Below, piece after piece: positions 1 to 6,073 of a stretch of 6,806 nt of DNA. How positions within the stretch are numbered: position 1 is the first letter of the stretch; each line of letters begins with the position of its first letter. Under the pieces are notes generated by a model. That model saw only the letters and a program-made list of their open reading frames with translations. It was not told where the DNA came from and searched no databases. The position numbers and the translations under genes were made by a program. Origin of the DNA: an uncultured Novosphingobium sp. (lineage in GTDB: Bacteria > Pseudomonadota > Alphaproteobacteria > Sphingomonadales > Sphingomonadaceae); the NCBI GenBank assembly GCA_946886365.1, contig CAMPIM010000145.1, positions 1 to 6,806 on the forward strand, in the 5' to 3' direction.

Positions 1-1643
1 GTCGCCACCAGAGCGCCACCGCCGATTGGACACAGCGTCTGCCGGGTTCGCCCAACCGAAAAGCTGCCGTAGCGCGCCTCCTCCAACGCCAACGGCACGC
101 AGCGTCGGTTGATGGCTATCGAGCCATCAGCATTCAGCTGTCCCGCAACCGGCACCACAAGCCCGCGCAGACGTCCGCCGGGCAGTGGGCCGTCCAGCCT
201 TGCCACTGTTGAAAAGAGCGTATCTCCCCGAGGTCCGGCAGTAAAACGTACAGGGTCGAGCGCCAGCCTGGCGTCGCGAGCGGCATATGGGTCGATAAAA
301 AGCTGCCCACCCAATCCGCCACGCGGCCGCCGTGCCAGCCGCAGTGCAGCCTTCGGTAGCCCACCCCCGTCCGTCGTGAGCGCGCCATCCAGCGCCCAGT
401 CGACAGCTGCTCCCGCCTTGCCCGGCCAGGCAATGGTCACCCTGCCATCACCGGGAATCGTCACACGCGCGCCGCTGCGCGATTCGAATCCACTGTTCGT
501 CAGCACCACGCTCCCACCCTGGCCGCTCTGCGCGAAGGCCAGGCTGGTTCGCAGCACATTATCCTCCCCCGCGCGGCGCACCGCATCGGCCAGCCGTTCG
601 GCCAGCGGCGCCAAAGGCGTGCCCGCCGCAGACCGCTTCAACCCCACCAGAGGATCACGTCCGGGAAGGCTCAGTTGATGCGCCGACAAACGCCCGCTGG
701 CCTGTGACTTACCTTTTGCGACGCTCCAAGCGCCGACAATCTCCGACTGACCTGCCTTGAGTCCCGCCATACCCAGTGCCGCCGCGCTGATCCGCGCATG
801 GCCAGCCATCGCCGACGCATTGCCATCAAAGTCGATCCGCCCGACGGGCTTCGCCAGCACCATGCCAGAGGACTTCAACGCCTCCGCTCCCAGCACGACA
901 TGGCCGTTCCACCGGTCCAGCGCCTTGCCGATCCAGACATCCATGTCTGCTCTCGGCTTCGCCGCGCCGGTCGCGCTGCTCCTGCATCCAAGAGCCGTCG
1001 CCTGCGCCGGTCCAACCAAATGCGGCCGCTCATTCCTTATCGCGACATCCAGCAAGGCGGTCATGCCCGCCACATTGCACCCCGCGAACGCCGCCCGTGG
1101 CATGGCAGCGGCAAGGCGGCCGTCGAAGCCCGACCTTAGATTACCCTTGCCGTCGATCTGCATGCCGACCACTCCGGCGTCGGTCTCAAGCCGCATGCGC
1201 GCATCGCGCAGCGCGAGGACGATGTCCGGTAGACTGAACGGCGCCTTAGACGCAGGATCGCGGAACTTGTCCAATTCTCCGAGCCGGAGCACCCCATCAC
1301 GATAAGAACCGTGCAGCCGCACGCCCCCGGCCCTCACGGCCGCGACATGCGGGGACAGGCCGGTGAAGCCCAGATCCACTTCCACCCACAGGGCAGTCAG
1401 ATCGGGATTCGCCGGATCGCCAAGGACGATATTCTCGATACGCTGGGTGCGCAGGCCAATGTCCTTCAGGTCATAGCTTGCTTGGACGCCGCGCCGATTC
1501 ATCTCCCGCCCAATGAAATTTTCCGCGATCGGCGCTCGCTGGGTCCACAACGCAACAAGGATCAGCGCCAGAGACCCCGTCCCTACGCCCAGCCAGCGTA
1601 ACCAGCCGCGGCGAACTCCCTCTTCGCCGTCCTCAACTTCCAT
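1..1643 (-). CDS. ydbH: YdbH-family (AsmA-like) inner-membrane-anchored intermembrane lipid transport protein, N-terminal part
   Basis: The reading frame is open from an ATG at 1643 to the left edge: 547 codons plus two bases with no stop, so the C-terminus is outside the window. Residues 1-13 are charged, residues about 15-33 form one hydrophobic segment typical of an inner-membrane anchor, and the rest would lie in the periplasm. After the anchor come phrases I associate with sphingomonad YdbH-domain proteins: ALWTQRAPIA (31-40), IENIVLGDPANPDLTALWVE (69-88) and DARMRLETDAGVVGMQIDG (147-165). The remainder is rich in short alternating beta-like stretches, as in AsmA-like bridge proteins. 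Cysteines are at 189, 220, 515 and 538. Known for the family: YdbH, with TamB and YhdP, supports phospholipid movement from inner to outer membrane, and in E. coli it works with the lipoprotein YnbE. YnbE and YdbL genes would be expected just off the left edge; this is inference. An in-frame TTG four codons upstream is a possible alternative start, and an in-frame TGA lies four codons beyond that. A generic AsmA/TamB-like protein is the main alternative. Confidence 0.72.
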   Translation of the reverse strand, partial: MEVEDGEEGVRRGWLRWLGVGTGSLALILVALWTQRAPIAENFIGREMNRRGVQASYDLKDIGLRTQRIENIVLGDPANPDLTALWVEVDLGFTGLSPHVAAVRAGGVRLHGSYRDGVLRLGELDKFRDPASKAPFSLPDIVLALRDARMRLETDAGVVGMQIDGKGNLRSGFDGRLAAAMPRAAFAGCNVAGMTALLDVAIRNERPHLVGPAQATALGCRSSATGAAKPRADMDVWIGKALDRWNGHVVLGAEALKSSGMVLAKPVGRIDFDGNASAMAGHARISAAALGMAGLKAGQSEIVGAWSVAKGKSQASGRLSAHQLSLPGRDPLVGLKRSAAGTPLAPLAERLADAVRRAGEDNVLRTSLAFAQSGQGGSVVLTNSGFESRSGARVTIPGDGRVTIAWPGKAGAAVDWALDGALTTDGGGLPKAALRLARRPRGGLGGQLFIDPYAARDARLALDPVRFTAGPRGDTLFSTVARLDGPLPGGRLRGLVVPVAGQLNADGSIAINRRCVPLALEEARYGSFSVGRTRQTLCPIGGGALVA

Positions 1644-1773
1644 GCTTATGGCCAACCCCGGCTTTCACACTCGATCCGTAACGCCTGCATAACGTCTGAC
1701 GCTCCCTAAATATCCTTGCCCGATTTTTGCGCAACGCATAGGCCCATTTCTCTGAACGGGGGATTATAAGGCA
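1644..1773. promoter_or_regulatory. Divergent intergenic region between ydbH-like gene and radC
   Basis: These 130 bases must carry promoters for both flanking genes. On the minus strand a candidate is TTGCGC (1734-1729), a 16-base spacer and TATTTA (1712-1707); the match to a sigma-70 consensus is modest. On the plus strand TTGCCC (1716-1721) could be a -35 box for radC, but no convincing -10 follows. Two symmetric words are present: the 8-base palindrome TTGCGCAA (1727-1734) and a near-palindrome AACGTCTGACGCT (1691-1703, one mismatch). No alphaproteobacterial SOS box (GTTC-N7-GTTC or GAAC-N7-GAAC) was seen. Confidence 0.35.
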
Positions 1774-2469
1774 TTGGCGGACAGGGAAGTTGTGGTCAGC
1801 CATGACGGCGTGGGGCATCGCGCCCGGCTTCGGCAGAAGCTGGCGGAGAGCGGCGGCGATGCGCTGCACGATCATGAGCTTATCGAATATCTGCTGGCCC
1901 TTGCCATTCCCCGCCGCGATACCAAGCCGCTCGCGAAGGCGTTGCTGCGTGAATTTGGCGGCATCGGCGGCTTGATGACCGCCGATTGGCAGGCGATCGC
2001 GCGCGTCCCCGGCATGGGCGACACCAGCATTGCCGCTGTCAAGATCGTGCATGCCACCCTGCTGCGCATGCTTCGCAATGAGGTGTCACAGCGTCCGGTC
2101 CTTGCAAGCTGGCAGGCCCTGCTCGACTATCTGCGCGCCGACATGGCCTATCTGCCGGTGGAGCGCGTTCGCGTTCTTCACCTCAACAGCCGCAACATGC
2201 TGATCCGCGACGAACATATGGGCGACGGCTCGATCGACCAGGCCGCCATCTACACACGCGAAGTCATTCGCCGCGCCATCGACCTTGGCTCATCAGCGCT
2301 GATCCTGGTGCACAACCACCCAAGCGGTTCTCCCGAACCCAGCCGTCAGGACATTGAGATCACGCGCCAGATTGCGGAGGCAGGCAAGCGCCTCAACATC
2401 GCGGTGCATGATCATATCATCATCGGATCGCAGGGACACAGCAGCCTGCGCGCGATGGGGCTATTGTAG
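1774..2469 (+). CDS. radC: RadC-family protein (UPF0758), HhH plus JAB/MPN domain
   Basis: The 231-residue product has the usual RadC length and order. It begins with a helical N-terminal part containing HELIEYLLALAIPRRDTKPLA (about 34-54). A helix-hairpin-helix, VPGMGDTSIAAVK (78-90), suggests DNA contact. The C-terminal JAB1/MPN metal-binding domain follows, with the JAMM-type signature H180-x-H182 and D193 in HNHPSGSPEPSRQD and a candidate partner Glu at 147 in RDEHMG. The family was once linked to DNA repair, but its cellular role remains unsettled; deconjugation or metalloprotease activity is only suggested by the fold. The start is set by sequence: an in-frame TGA lies at 1753-1755 and the only start codon before the conserved region is TTG at 1774, with GGGGGA (1758-1763) ten bases upstream. 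A GTG at 1792 with AGGGAA (1783-1788) just before it is an alternative that would remove six residues. The gene is convergent with the helicase. Codon use matches the neighbours and no mobile element is visible, so it looks like the chromosomal, not island-borne, type. Confidence 0.93.
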   Translation: MADREVVVSHDGVGHRARLRQKLAESGGDALHDHELIEYLLALAIPRRDTKPLAKALLREFGGIGGLMTADWQAIARVPGMGDTSIAAVKIVHATLLRMLRNEVSQRPVLASWQALLDYLRADMAYLPVERVRVLHLNSRNMLIRDEHMGDGSIDQAAIYTREVIRRAIDLGSSALILVHNHPSGSPEPSRQDIEITRQIAEAGKRLNIAVHDHIIIGSQGHSSLRAMGLL

Positions 2470-2472
2470 GGC

Positions 2473-2502
2473 CGTCCTTCTTACCCACCGGCAGGAAGGA
2501 CG
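2473..2502. terminator. Hairpin between convergent radC and helicase genes
   Basis: The arms CGTCCTTC (2473-2480) and GAAGGACG (2495-2502) are perfect inverted repeats. The stem can be extended inward by one G-U and one A-T pair, leaving a ten-base loop. It starts three bases after the radC stop codon and lies 13 bases beyond the helicase stop, so it could serve both transcripts. Neither strand has a U-tract after it, so termination is inferred from position; the hairpin may instead protect mRNA 3' ends. Confidence 0.5.
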
Positions 2503-2516
2503 TTCCACAGACGTCC
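2498..2516. other. Alternative hairpin overlapping the helicase stop codon
   Basis: GGACGT (2498-2503) and ACGTCC (2511-2516) form a six-base-pair stem around a seven-base loop. The left arm is shared with the larger hairpin at 2473-2502, so the two folds exclude each other. The right arm reaches the first base of the helicase stop codon (complement of 2516-2518). A regulatory role is only a possibility. Confidence 0.3.
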
Positions 2517-3862
2517 TAACCCTCGAACCCCACCGAAAGAAATTCAGGCACAGGTCCGTTCCAGCCGTCATCCGGACCTTCATCCCGAACATCGGCGCGG
2601 CGCGACTTTGAACCATTATCCTGCTGGCGGGCAGGACGAGGCTCTTCCCGCGGTTCGTCATCCTTGCGCTTGGCGGGCTTGCGCTCCACCTTCCGCTCGC
2701 TATTCCGGCGCGGCTCTTCGGCCTTATCCACCTTTGCAGCGGCAGCAGCGGGGGTGTCGATCGTCTCGATCTTCTGCCCGATCAGCTTCTGAATATTATC
2801 GATCGCCTCGGCATCTTCCGGGGTCACAAAGGTATAGGCGACACCCGATGCCCCCGCACGCCCGGTACGGCCAATACGATGAACATAATCGTCCGGATGC
2901 CAGGGAGCATCGAAATTGAAGACGTGGCTGACGCCCTTGATATCCAGCCCGCGCGCAGCGACATCGGACGCTACCAGGATATTCACCGATCCCGCCCGGA
3001 ACCGCTCCAGTTCGGCAATTCGCGAAGACTGATCGATGTCTCCATGAATCTCGCCCGACTTGAAACCGTAGCGCTGCAGGCTCTTGTTCAGTTCACGAAC
3101 CGTGGTCTTGCGGTTGCAGAAGATCACCGCGCTGAGCACTTCCTCCTGCTCCAGCATCGCGCGCAGCGCTTCGCGCTTCTTGCGCGAATCAACCTTCACC
3201 AGCCTCTGGGTGATGTTGGTGGAGGCAGTGGCGGGCCGCGCCACCTCGATCGACTTGGGATTGCTGAGGAACCGATCCGCCAGCTTCTTGATCGGCGCGG
3301 GCATGGTCGCTGAAAACAGCAGTGTCTGCCGCTGCGAGGGCAATTTGGTGCAGATTTCCTCAATGTCCGGGATGAACCCCATGTCCAGCATGCGGTCAGC
3401 TTCATCGATGACCAGCATCGAACAGCCGTTCAGCAATATCTTGCCGCGCTGGAACAGGTCCATCAGTCGGCCCGGCGTGGCGATCAACACATCGACGCCC
3501 TTTTCCAGGGCCTTGAGTTGATCGCCCATTTGCACGCCGCCGATCAGCAGCGCCATGTTGAGCTTGTGATATTTCCCGTATTTCTCGAAATTCTCGGCAA
3601 CCTGCGCCGCCAATTCGCGCGTCGGCTCCAAAATGAGCGAACGCGGCATCAACGCACGAGCCCGGCCATGAGCCAGAATGTCGATCATCGGCAAAACGAA
3701 GCTGGCGGTCTTGCCCGTCCCCGTCTGCGCAATGCCGATAATATCCTTCATCATCAGCACGGGGGGGATCGCCTGCGCCTGAATCGGCGTGGGCGTATCG
3801 TATCCGGCCTCGTTAACGGCCTTCAACAGTTCATCGGAAAGGCCGAGATCGGCAAAAGTCAT
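2516..3862 (-). CDS. rhlE: RhlE-type ATP-dependent DEAD-box RNA helicase
   Basis: The 448-residue product would unwind short RNA duplexes in the cytoplasm using ATP. RhlE-type enzymes act in ribosome assembly and RNA turnover, often more strongly in the cold. All helicase motifs are intact and in order: Q motif (F3 and PTPIQ 24-28), motif I AQTGTGKT (45-52), Ia PTRELA (80-85), GG (108-109), Ib TPGR (129-132), II DEAD (153-156), III SAT (184-186), IV VIFCN (246-250), V ARGLD (303-307) and VI HRIGRTGR (328-335). Residues about 370-448 form a low-complexity tail: an alanine run, then mixed Lys/Arg and Asp/Glu, ending in GPVPEFLSVGFEG. This suits a disordered RNA-binding extension and replaces the dedicated domain of DbpA or the long C-terminus of CsdA/DeaD. 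The start is the ATG at 3862, giving the normal family N-terminus; its ribosome binding site is weak (GGA, seven bases upstream). The gene lies downstream of the small cysteine-protein gene on the same strand, but a terminator-like hairpin separates them. The core assignment is secure; the subfamily name is less so. Confidence 0.93.
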   Translation of the reverse strand: MTFADLGLSDELLKAVNEAGYDTPTPIQAQAIPPVLMMKDIIGIAQTGTGKTASFVLPMIDILAHGRARALMPRSLILEPTRELAAQVAENFEKYGKYHKLNMALLIGGVQMGDQLKALEKGVDVLIATPGRLMDLFQRGKILLNGCSMLVIDEADRMLDMGFIPDIEEICTKLPSQRQTLLFSATMPAPIKKLADRFLSNPKSIEVARPATASTNITQRLVKVDSRKKREALRAMLEQEEVLSAVIFCNRKTTVRELNKSLQRYGFKSGEIHGDIDQSSRIAELERFRAGSVNILVASDVAARGLDIKGVSHVFNFDAPWHPDDYVHRIGRTGRAGASGVAYTFVTPEDAEAIDNIQKLIGQKIETIDTPAAAAAKVDKAEEPRRNSERKVERKPAKRKDDEPREEPRPARQQDNGSKSRRADVRDEGPDDGWNGPVPEFLSVGFEG

Positions 3863-3922
3863 TCAATTGTCCGGGACAGAGGCTCTTCCGCAACGCGCTC
3901 ATGCGTCACGGAAATCGCGCGC

Positions 3923-3951
3923 GCCTTGCGGAAATATTGGTATCTTGTCAA
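3923..3951 (-). promoter_or_regulatory. Possible helicase promoter (consensus -35 box)
   Basis: A perfect TTGACA lies on the minus strand at 3951-3946, within the short palindrome TCTTG-T-CAAGA (3943-3953). At the ideal 17-base spacing the -10 position reads CAAGGC (3928-3923), which is poor; the AT-rich AATATT nearby is too close. If used, this promoter would give a 5' leader of roughly 55 bases before the helicase ATG. The -35 match is seen directly; promoter activity is inferred. Confidence 0.3.
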
Positions 3952-3973
3952 GAAAATCGCGCATCGGAGCGCG
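3952..3973 (-). terminator. Probable intrinsic terminator of the small cysteine-protein gene
   Basis: On the minus strand CGCGC (3973-3969), a six-base loop and GCGCG (3962-3958) form a short all-GC stem, followed by ATTTTCTT. It begins 13 bases after the TAA of the small upstream gene. The stem has only five pairs and the T-tract is interrupted, so termination may be partial. It separates that gene from the helicase on the same strand. Confidence 0.5.
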
Positions 3974-3986
3974 TTTCGACAGACGG

Positions 3987-4421
3987 TTAATCGTCCCCGT
4001 CCGCCTCTTCCAATCGCCGGAAACTGTCGATCACGCAACTAAGCCCGCTTCGCGCTTGCAATTCATCGCGCCCGGAACAAAGCGACCCATCCTCATCCGG
4101 CTCGACATAAAATCCCGAGTAGAAGCCTGTCGAACTGCACCCCCGCTCCAGCCGAGCCCTGTAGCGGTGATTATCTGCCAACAGCAGATCGACGCCATTA
4201 TCCACAATGACGCTGGCTGACCGGATCGACCGCAAGGCGATGCAGCGCGGCCCCTTCTTTTCCTTCCACGCACGCCCCGCCTGCGGAGCAATGCGCGCGG
4301 GCGCTCGTCCCTTTTTCGCCATTGGCACGCGAATGATGATCCGTTGCTCGATCGACATCTGCGCCAATTGCACGGGCTCACTCACGGGCGCGACAAGGAG
4401 CAACAGGACGGAATGAAGCAA
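3987..4421 (-). CDS. Small, probably exported four-cysteine protein, function unknown
   Basis: I do not recognise a named family, though it resembles small hypothetical proteins recalled from sphingomonads. From the TTG at 4421 the product has 144 residues. Residues about 3-13 are hydrophobic and are followed by a small/polar stretch ending near Q21, like a signal peptide, although the n-region lacks Lys or Arg. The mature part holds IEQRIIIRVP (25-33 region), WKEKKGPRC (52-60), FYSGFYVEPDEDGSLC (100-115) and an acidic end. Cysteines 60, 95, 115 and 129 could form two disulfides in the periplasm; this is inference. The TTG is preferred because AAAAGGGG lies six bases upstream, and because it leaves 77 bases for divergent promoters. 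Alternatives are GTG at 4445 (152 residues, adds a lysine to the n-region but has no visible ribosome binding site) and ATG at 4487 (166 residues, no ribosome binding site, and only 11 bases from the divergent gene's start). No enzymatic motif is visible. Confidence 0.65.
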   Translation of the reverse strand: MLHSVLLLLVAPVSEPVQLAQMSIEQRIIIRVPMAKKGRAPARIAPQAGRAWKEKKGPRCIALRSIRSASVIVDNGVDLLLADNHRYRARLERGCSSTGFYSGFYVEPDEDGSLCSGRDELQARSGLSCVIDSFRRLEEADGDD

Positions 4422-4427
4422 ATCGAA

Positions 4428-4435
4428 CCCCTTTT
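4428..4435 (-). promoter_or_regulatory. Strong Shine-Dalgarno site deciding a TTG start
   Basis: Minus-strand AAAAGGGG ends six bases before the TTG at 4421-4419. It is among the best ribosome binding sites in the window. The two upstream in-frame starts (GTG 4445, ATG 4487) have none, which favours the shorter product. The site also forms a CCCC-AAAA-GGGG inverted repeat with the bases before it. Confidence 0.5.
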
Positions 4436-4460
4436 GGGGCGGCACGCTATGGGCCGGTGG

Positions 4461-4490
4461 TTGAACCGTCGATGAATTCCGGGGCATAGC
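4461..4490 (+). promoter_or_regulatory. Possible promoter of the FAD-linked dehydrogenase
   Basis: TTGAAC (4461-4466) and CATAGC (4485-4490) are 18 bases apart. The -35 is a fair match and the -10 a weak one. If used, transcription would start at about 4497, almost at the ATG at 4499. This agrees with the lack of a well-placed Shine-Dalgarno sequence: GGGG at 4481-4484 is 14 bases away. Confidence 0.25.
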
Positions 4491-4498
4491 ATTGCAGT

Positions 4499-5938
4499 AT
4501 GATAGGGCAAGACATCATCGATAGGTTCATAGCCTTGCTGGGACCGAAAGGCGTCGTCATCGACGCGGACGACATCGCTCCCTGGCTCACAGACTGGCGG
4601 GGACGTTTTCACGGCGCCGCTGCCGCCATTCTCCAGCCTTCCAGTACGCAGGAAGTTGCCGCGACCGTCGCACTCGCAGCTGATCTTCACGTGCCCCTGG
4701 TTCCTCAGGGCGGCAATACCTCAATGGTCGGCGGCGCGACTCCTCCGGATGACGGGTCAGCACTTATCCTGTCTCTGCGCCGGATGAACCGCATCCGCTC
4801 CCTTTCTCCCGACGACAATCTCGCAATATGCGAAGCAGGCGTCATCCTCGAAACCCTGCACGATGCTGCGGAGCAAGCCGGGCGCCGCTTCCCGCTCAGC
4901 CTCGGCGCGAAGGGATCGGCGACGATCGGCGGCCTGATATCGACTAATGCCGGCGGCACTCAGGTGCTGCGCCATGGCACGATGCGCGCACTTGTCGAGG
5001 GGCTGGAGGCAGTCCTCCCCGACGGCACTATCCTGAACGGCCTCGACGCGCTCAAGAAGGACAATCGCGGCTATGACCTCAAACAATTGCTGATCGGCGC
5101 GGAAGGAACGCTCGGCATCATCACCGCCGCCTCGCTCCGCCTCGCCCCTGCCATCGCGATCCGCGCAGTCGGCTGGGTGGGCGTCCGCTCGCCCGCCGAT
5201 GCGCTCGCCCTCCTCCGCCTGAACGAAAGGCAATTGGGCGACAGCGTCGAAGGGTTCGAGATTATCGCCGACGATGGGCTGGGCCATGTCCTGTCCCACA
5301 TTCCCGGCACCCGCTGCCCGATCGAGACGCGCACGCCCTGGCATGTGCTGATCGAAGTCGATCATGCCGACCTATCCAGCCCATCTCCGGGCGAGCGCCT
5401 TGAAGGAGCGCTGGCGCAAGCGCTCGAACAAGGACTCGCTGTCGATGCCACGATCGCCGCCAATGATGTTCAGGCAGCGGCGTTCTGGCGCCTGCGCGAA
5501 TCGCTTTCCGAAGCGGAGAGGGCGCAAGGACCGGCGCTGCAATTTGACATCAGCGTGCCCGTGGCCCGCATGCCCTCCTTCATGATCGACATGGCCGCGG
5601 CGGCCGAACGCACCTTCGCGGGAACCACCGCCTCCTCCTTCGGTCATCTTGGCGATGGCAATGTCCACTTCCATGTCCGCGCGCCCAAGGGAACGACGGA
5701 CGGCCCCGCCTGGATCGCGGCAGAAGGGAAGTCGATCAACGCCTTCGTCCATGATGCCGTCGTCGCGGCGGGCGGCTCCATTTCGGCGGAACATGGCATC
5801 GGCCAGATGAAACGGGCCGAACTCGGCCGCCTTGCCAGTCCTGCCCGGCTACATGCCCTGCGCGCGATCAAGGCTGCGCTTGATCCCCTTGGCCTCATGA
5901 ACCCGGACAAGCTGATCCCCCGTCCCGAAGAGGGCTAG
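4499..5938 (+). CDS. FAD-linked D-2-hydroxyacid dehydrogenase (GlcD / D-2-hydroxyglutarate dehydrogenase type)
   Basis: The 479-residue product has a VAO-type FAD-binding domain followed by an FAD-oxidase C-terminal domain, with the length usual for single-subunit members. Visible motifs are the FAD loop PQGGNTSMVGGA (69-80), GAKGSATIGG...STNAGG (136-153) and DNRGYDLKQLLIGAEGTLGI (188-207). In the C-terminal half are WRLRE (330-334), the likely metal-binding GHLGDGNVHFH (382-392), SAEHGIG (429-435) with a further active-site His at 432, and the closing NPDKL (468-472). Family enzymes oxidise D-2-hydroxyacids such as D-lactate, glycolate or D-2-hydroxyglutarate to the 2-oxoacid and pass electrons on through FAD. 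No signal peptide or membrane segment is seen, so it is probably cytoplasmic. There is no GlcE/GlcF partner or Fe-S domain next to it, which argues against a multi-subunit glycolate oxidase and favours a D2HGDH-like enzyme, but the substrate cannot be fixed. The ATG at 4499 follows an in-frame TAG at 4487-4489. It is transcribed divergently from the small exported protein. Confidence 0.88.
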   Translation: MIGQDIIDRFIALLGPKGVVIDADDIAPWLTDWRGRFHGAAAAILQPSSTQEVAATVALAADLHVPLVPQGGNTSMVGGATPPDDGSALILSLRRMNRIRSLSPDDNLAICEAGVILETLHDAAEQAGRRFPLSLGAKGSATIGGLISTNAGGTQVLRHGTMRALVEGLEAVLPDGTILNGLDALKKDNRGYDLKQLLIGAEGTLGIITAASLRLAPAIAIRAVGWVGVRSPADALALLRLNERQLGDSVEGFEIIADDGLGHVLSHIPGTRCPIETRTPWHVLIEVDHADLSSPSPGERLEGALAQALEQGLAVDATIAANDVQAAAFWRLRESLSEAERAQGPALQFDISVPVARMPSFMIDMAAAAERTFAGTTASSFGHLGDGNVHFHVRAPKGTTDGPAWIAAEGKSINAFVHDAVVAAGGSISAEHGIGQMKRAELGRLASPARLHALRAIKAALDPLGLMNPDKLIPRPEEG

Positions 5939-5966
5939 AGGGGGCTGGGCTGGCTCGACAAAGCAA

Positions 5967-5994
5967 TTGCCTCCCACCCACAAGGTCTTTATCG
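5967..5994 (+). promoter_or_regulatory. Weak candidate promoter for sapC
   Basis: TTGCCT (5967-5972) is followed after 16 bases by TTATCG (5989-5994). The -10 match is poor. It is the best pair I found in the 127-base gap between the dehydrogenase and sapC. Read-through from the dehydrogenase is also possible, since no terminator hairpin is evident after its stop codon. Confidence 0.2.
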
Positions 5995-6017
5995 CCCACA
6001 CCCAGTTTTTAGGAAAG

Positions 6018-6040
6018 GTAGCGCAGCCAACATGCGCTGC
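6018..6040 (+). promoter_or_regulatory. Leader hairpin upstream of sapC
   Basis: GTAGCGCA (6018-6025) pairs with TGCGCTGC (6033-6040), giving eight pairs including one G-U around a seven-base loop. It lies directly after a Shine-Dalgarno-like AGGAAAGG (6011-6018) and includes the ATG of a 13-codon upstream frame. Folding could influence translation of that frame and of sapC; this is inference. Confidence 0.4.
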
Positions 6041-6073
6041 TTCGATAGGATGGAAGAACAACATCATGGCTAG
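6032..6073 (+). other. Possible 13-codon upstream ORF overlapping the sapC start
   Basis: An ATG at 6032 opens a frame encoding MRCFDRMEEQHHG that stops at TAG 6071-6073, inside the first codons of sapC and in a different frame. AGGAAAGG lies 13 bases upstream, rather far for a ribosome binding site. The overlap would allow termination-reinitiation coupling. Such short frames are common by chance, so a real leader peptide is unproven. Confidence 0.22.

Noticed and set aside
109..1601. Several plus-strand open frames of 96-189 codons
   Set aside because: They are antisense shadows of the long minus-strand ydbH-like frame, have arginine/serine/proline-rich compositions typical of high-GC shadows, and show no recognisable motif.
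1644..1773. SOS (LexA) control of radC
   Set aside because: Only a single GAAC (1754-1757) is present; no second half-site at the spacing used by alphaproteobacterial LexA.
1774..2469. RadC as a marker of a genomic island or prophage
   Set aside because: This copy has the full HhH plus JAMM layout, codon use like its neighbours, and no integrase, repeat or attachment site nearby.
4757..5365. A 202-codon minus-strand frame
   Set aside because: It is the shadow of the FAD-linked dehydrogenase, which contains the diagnostic FAD-domain motifs on the plus strand.
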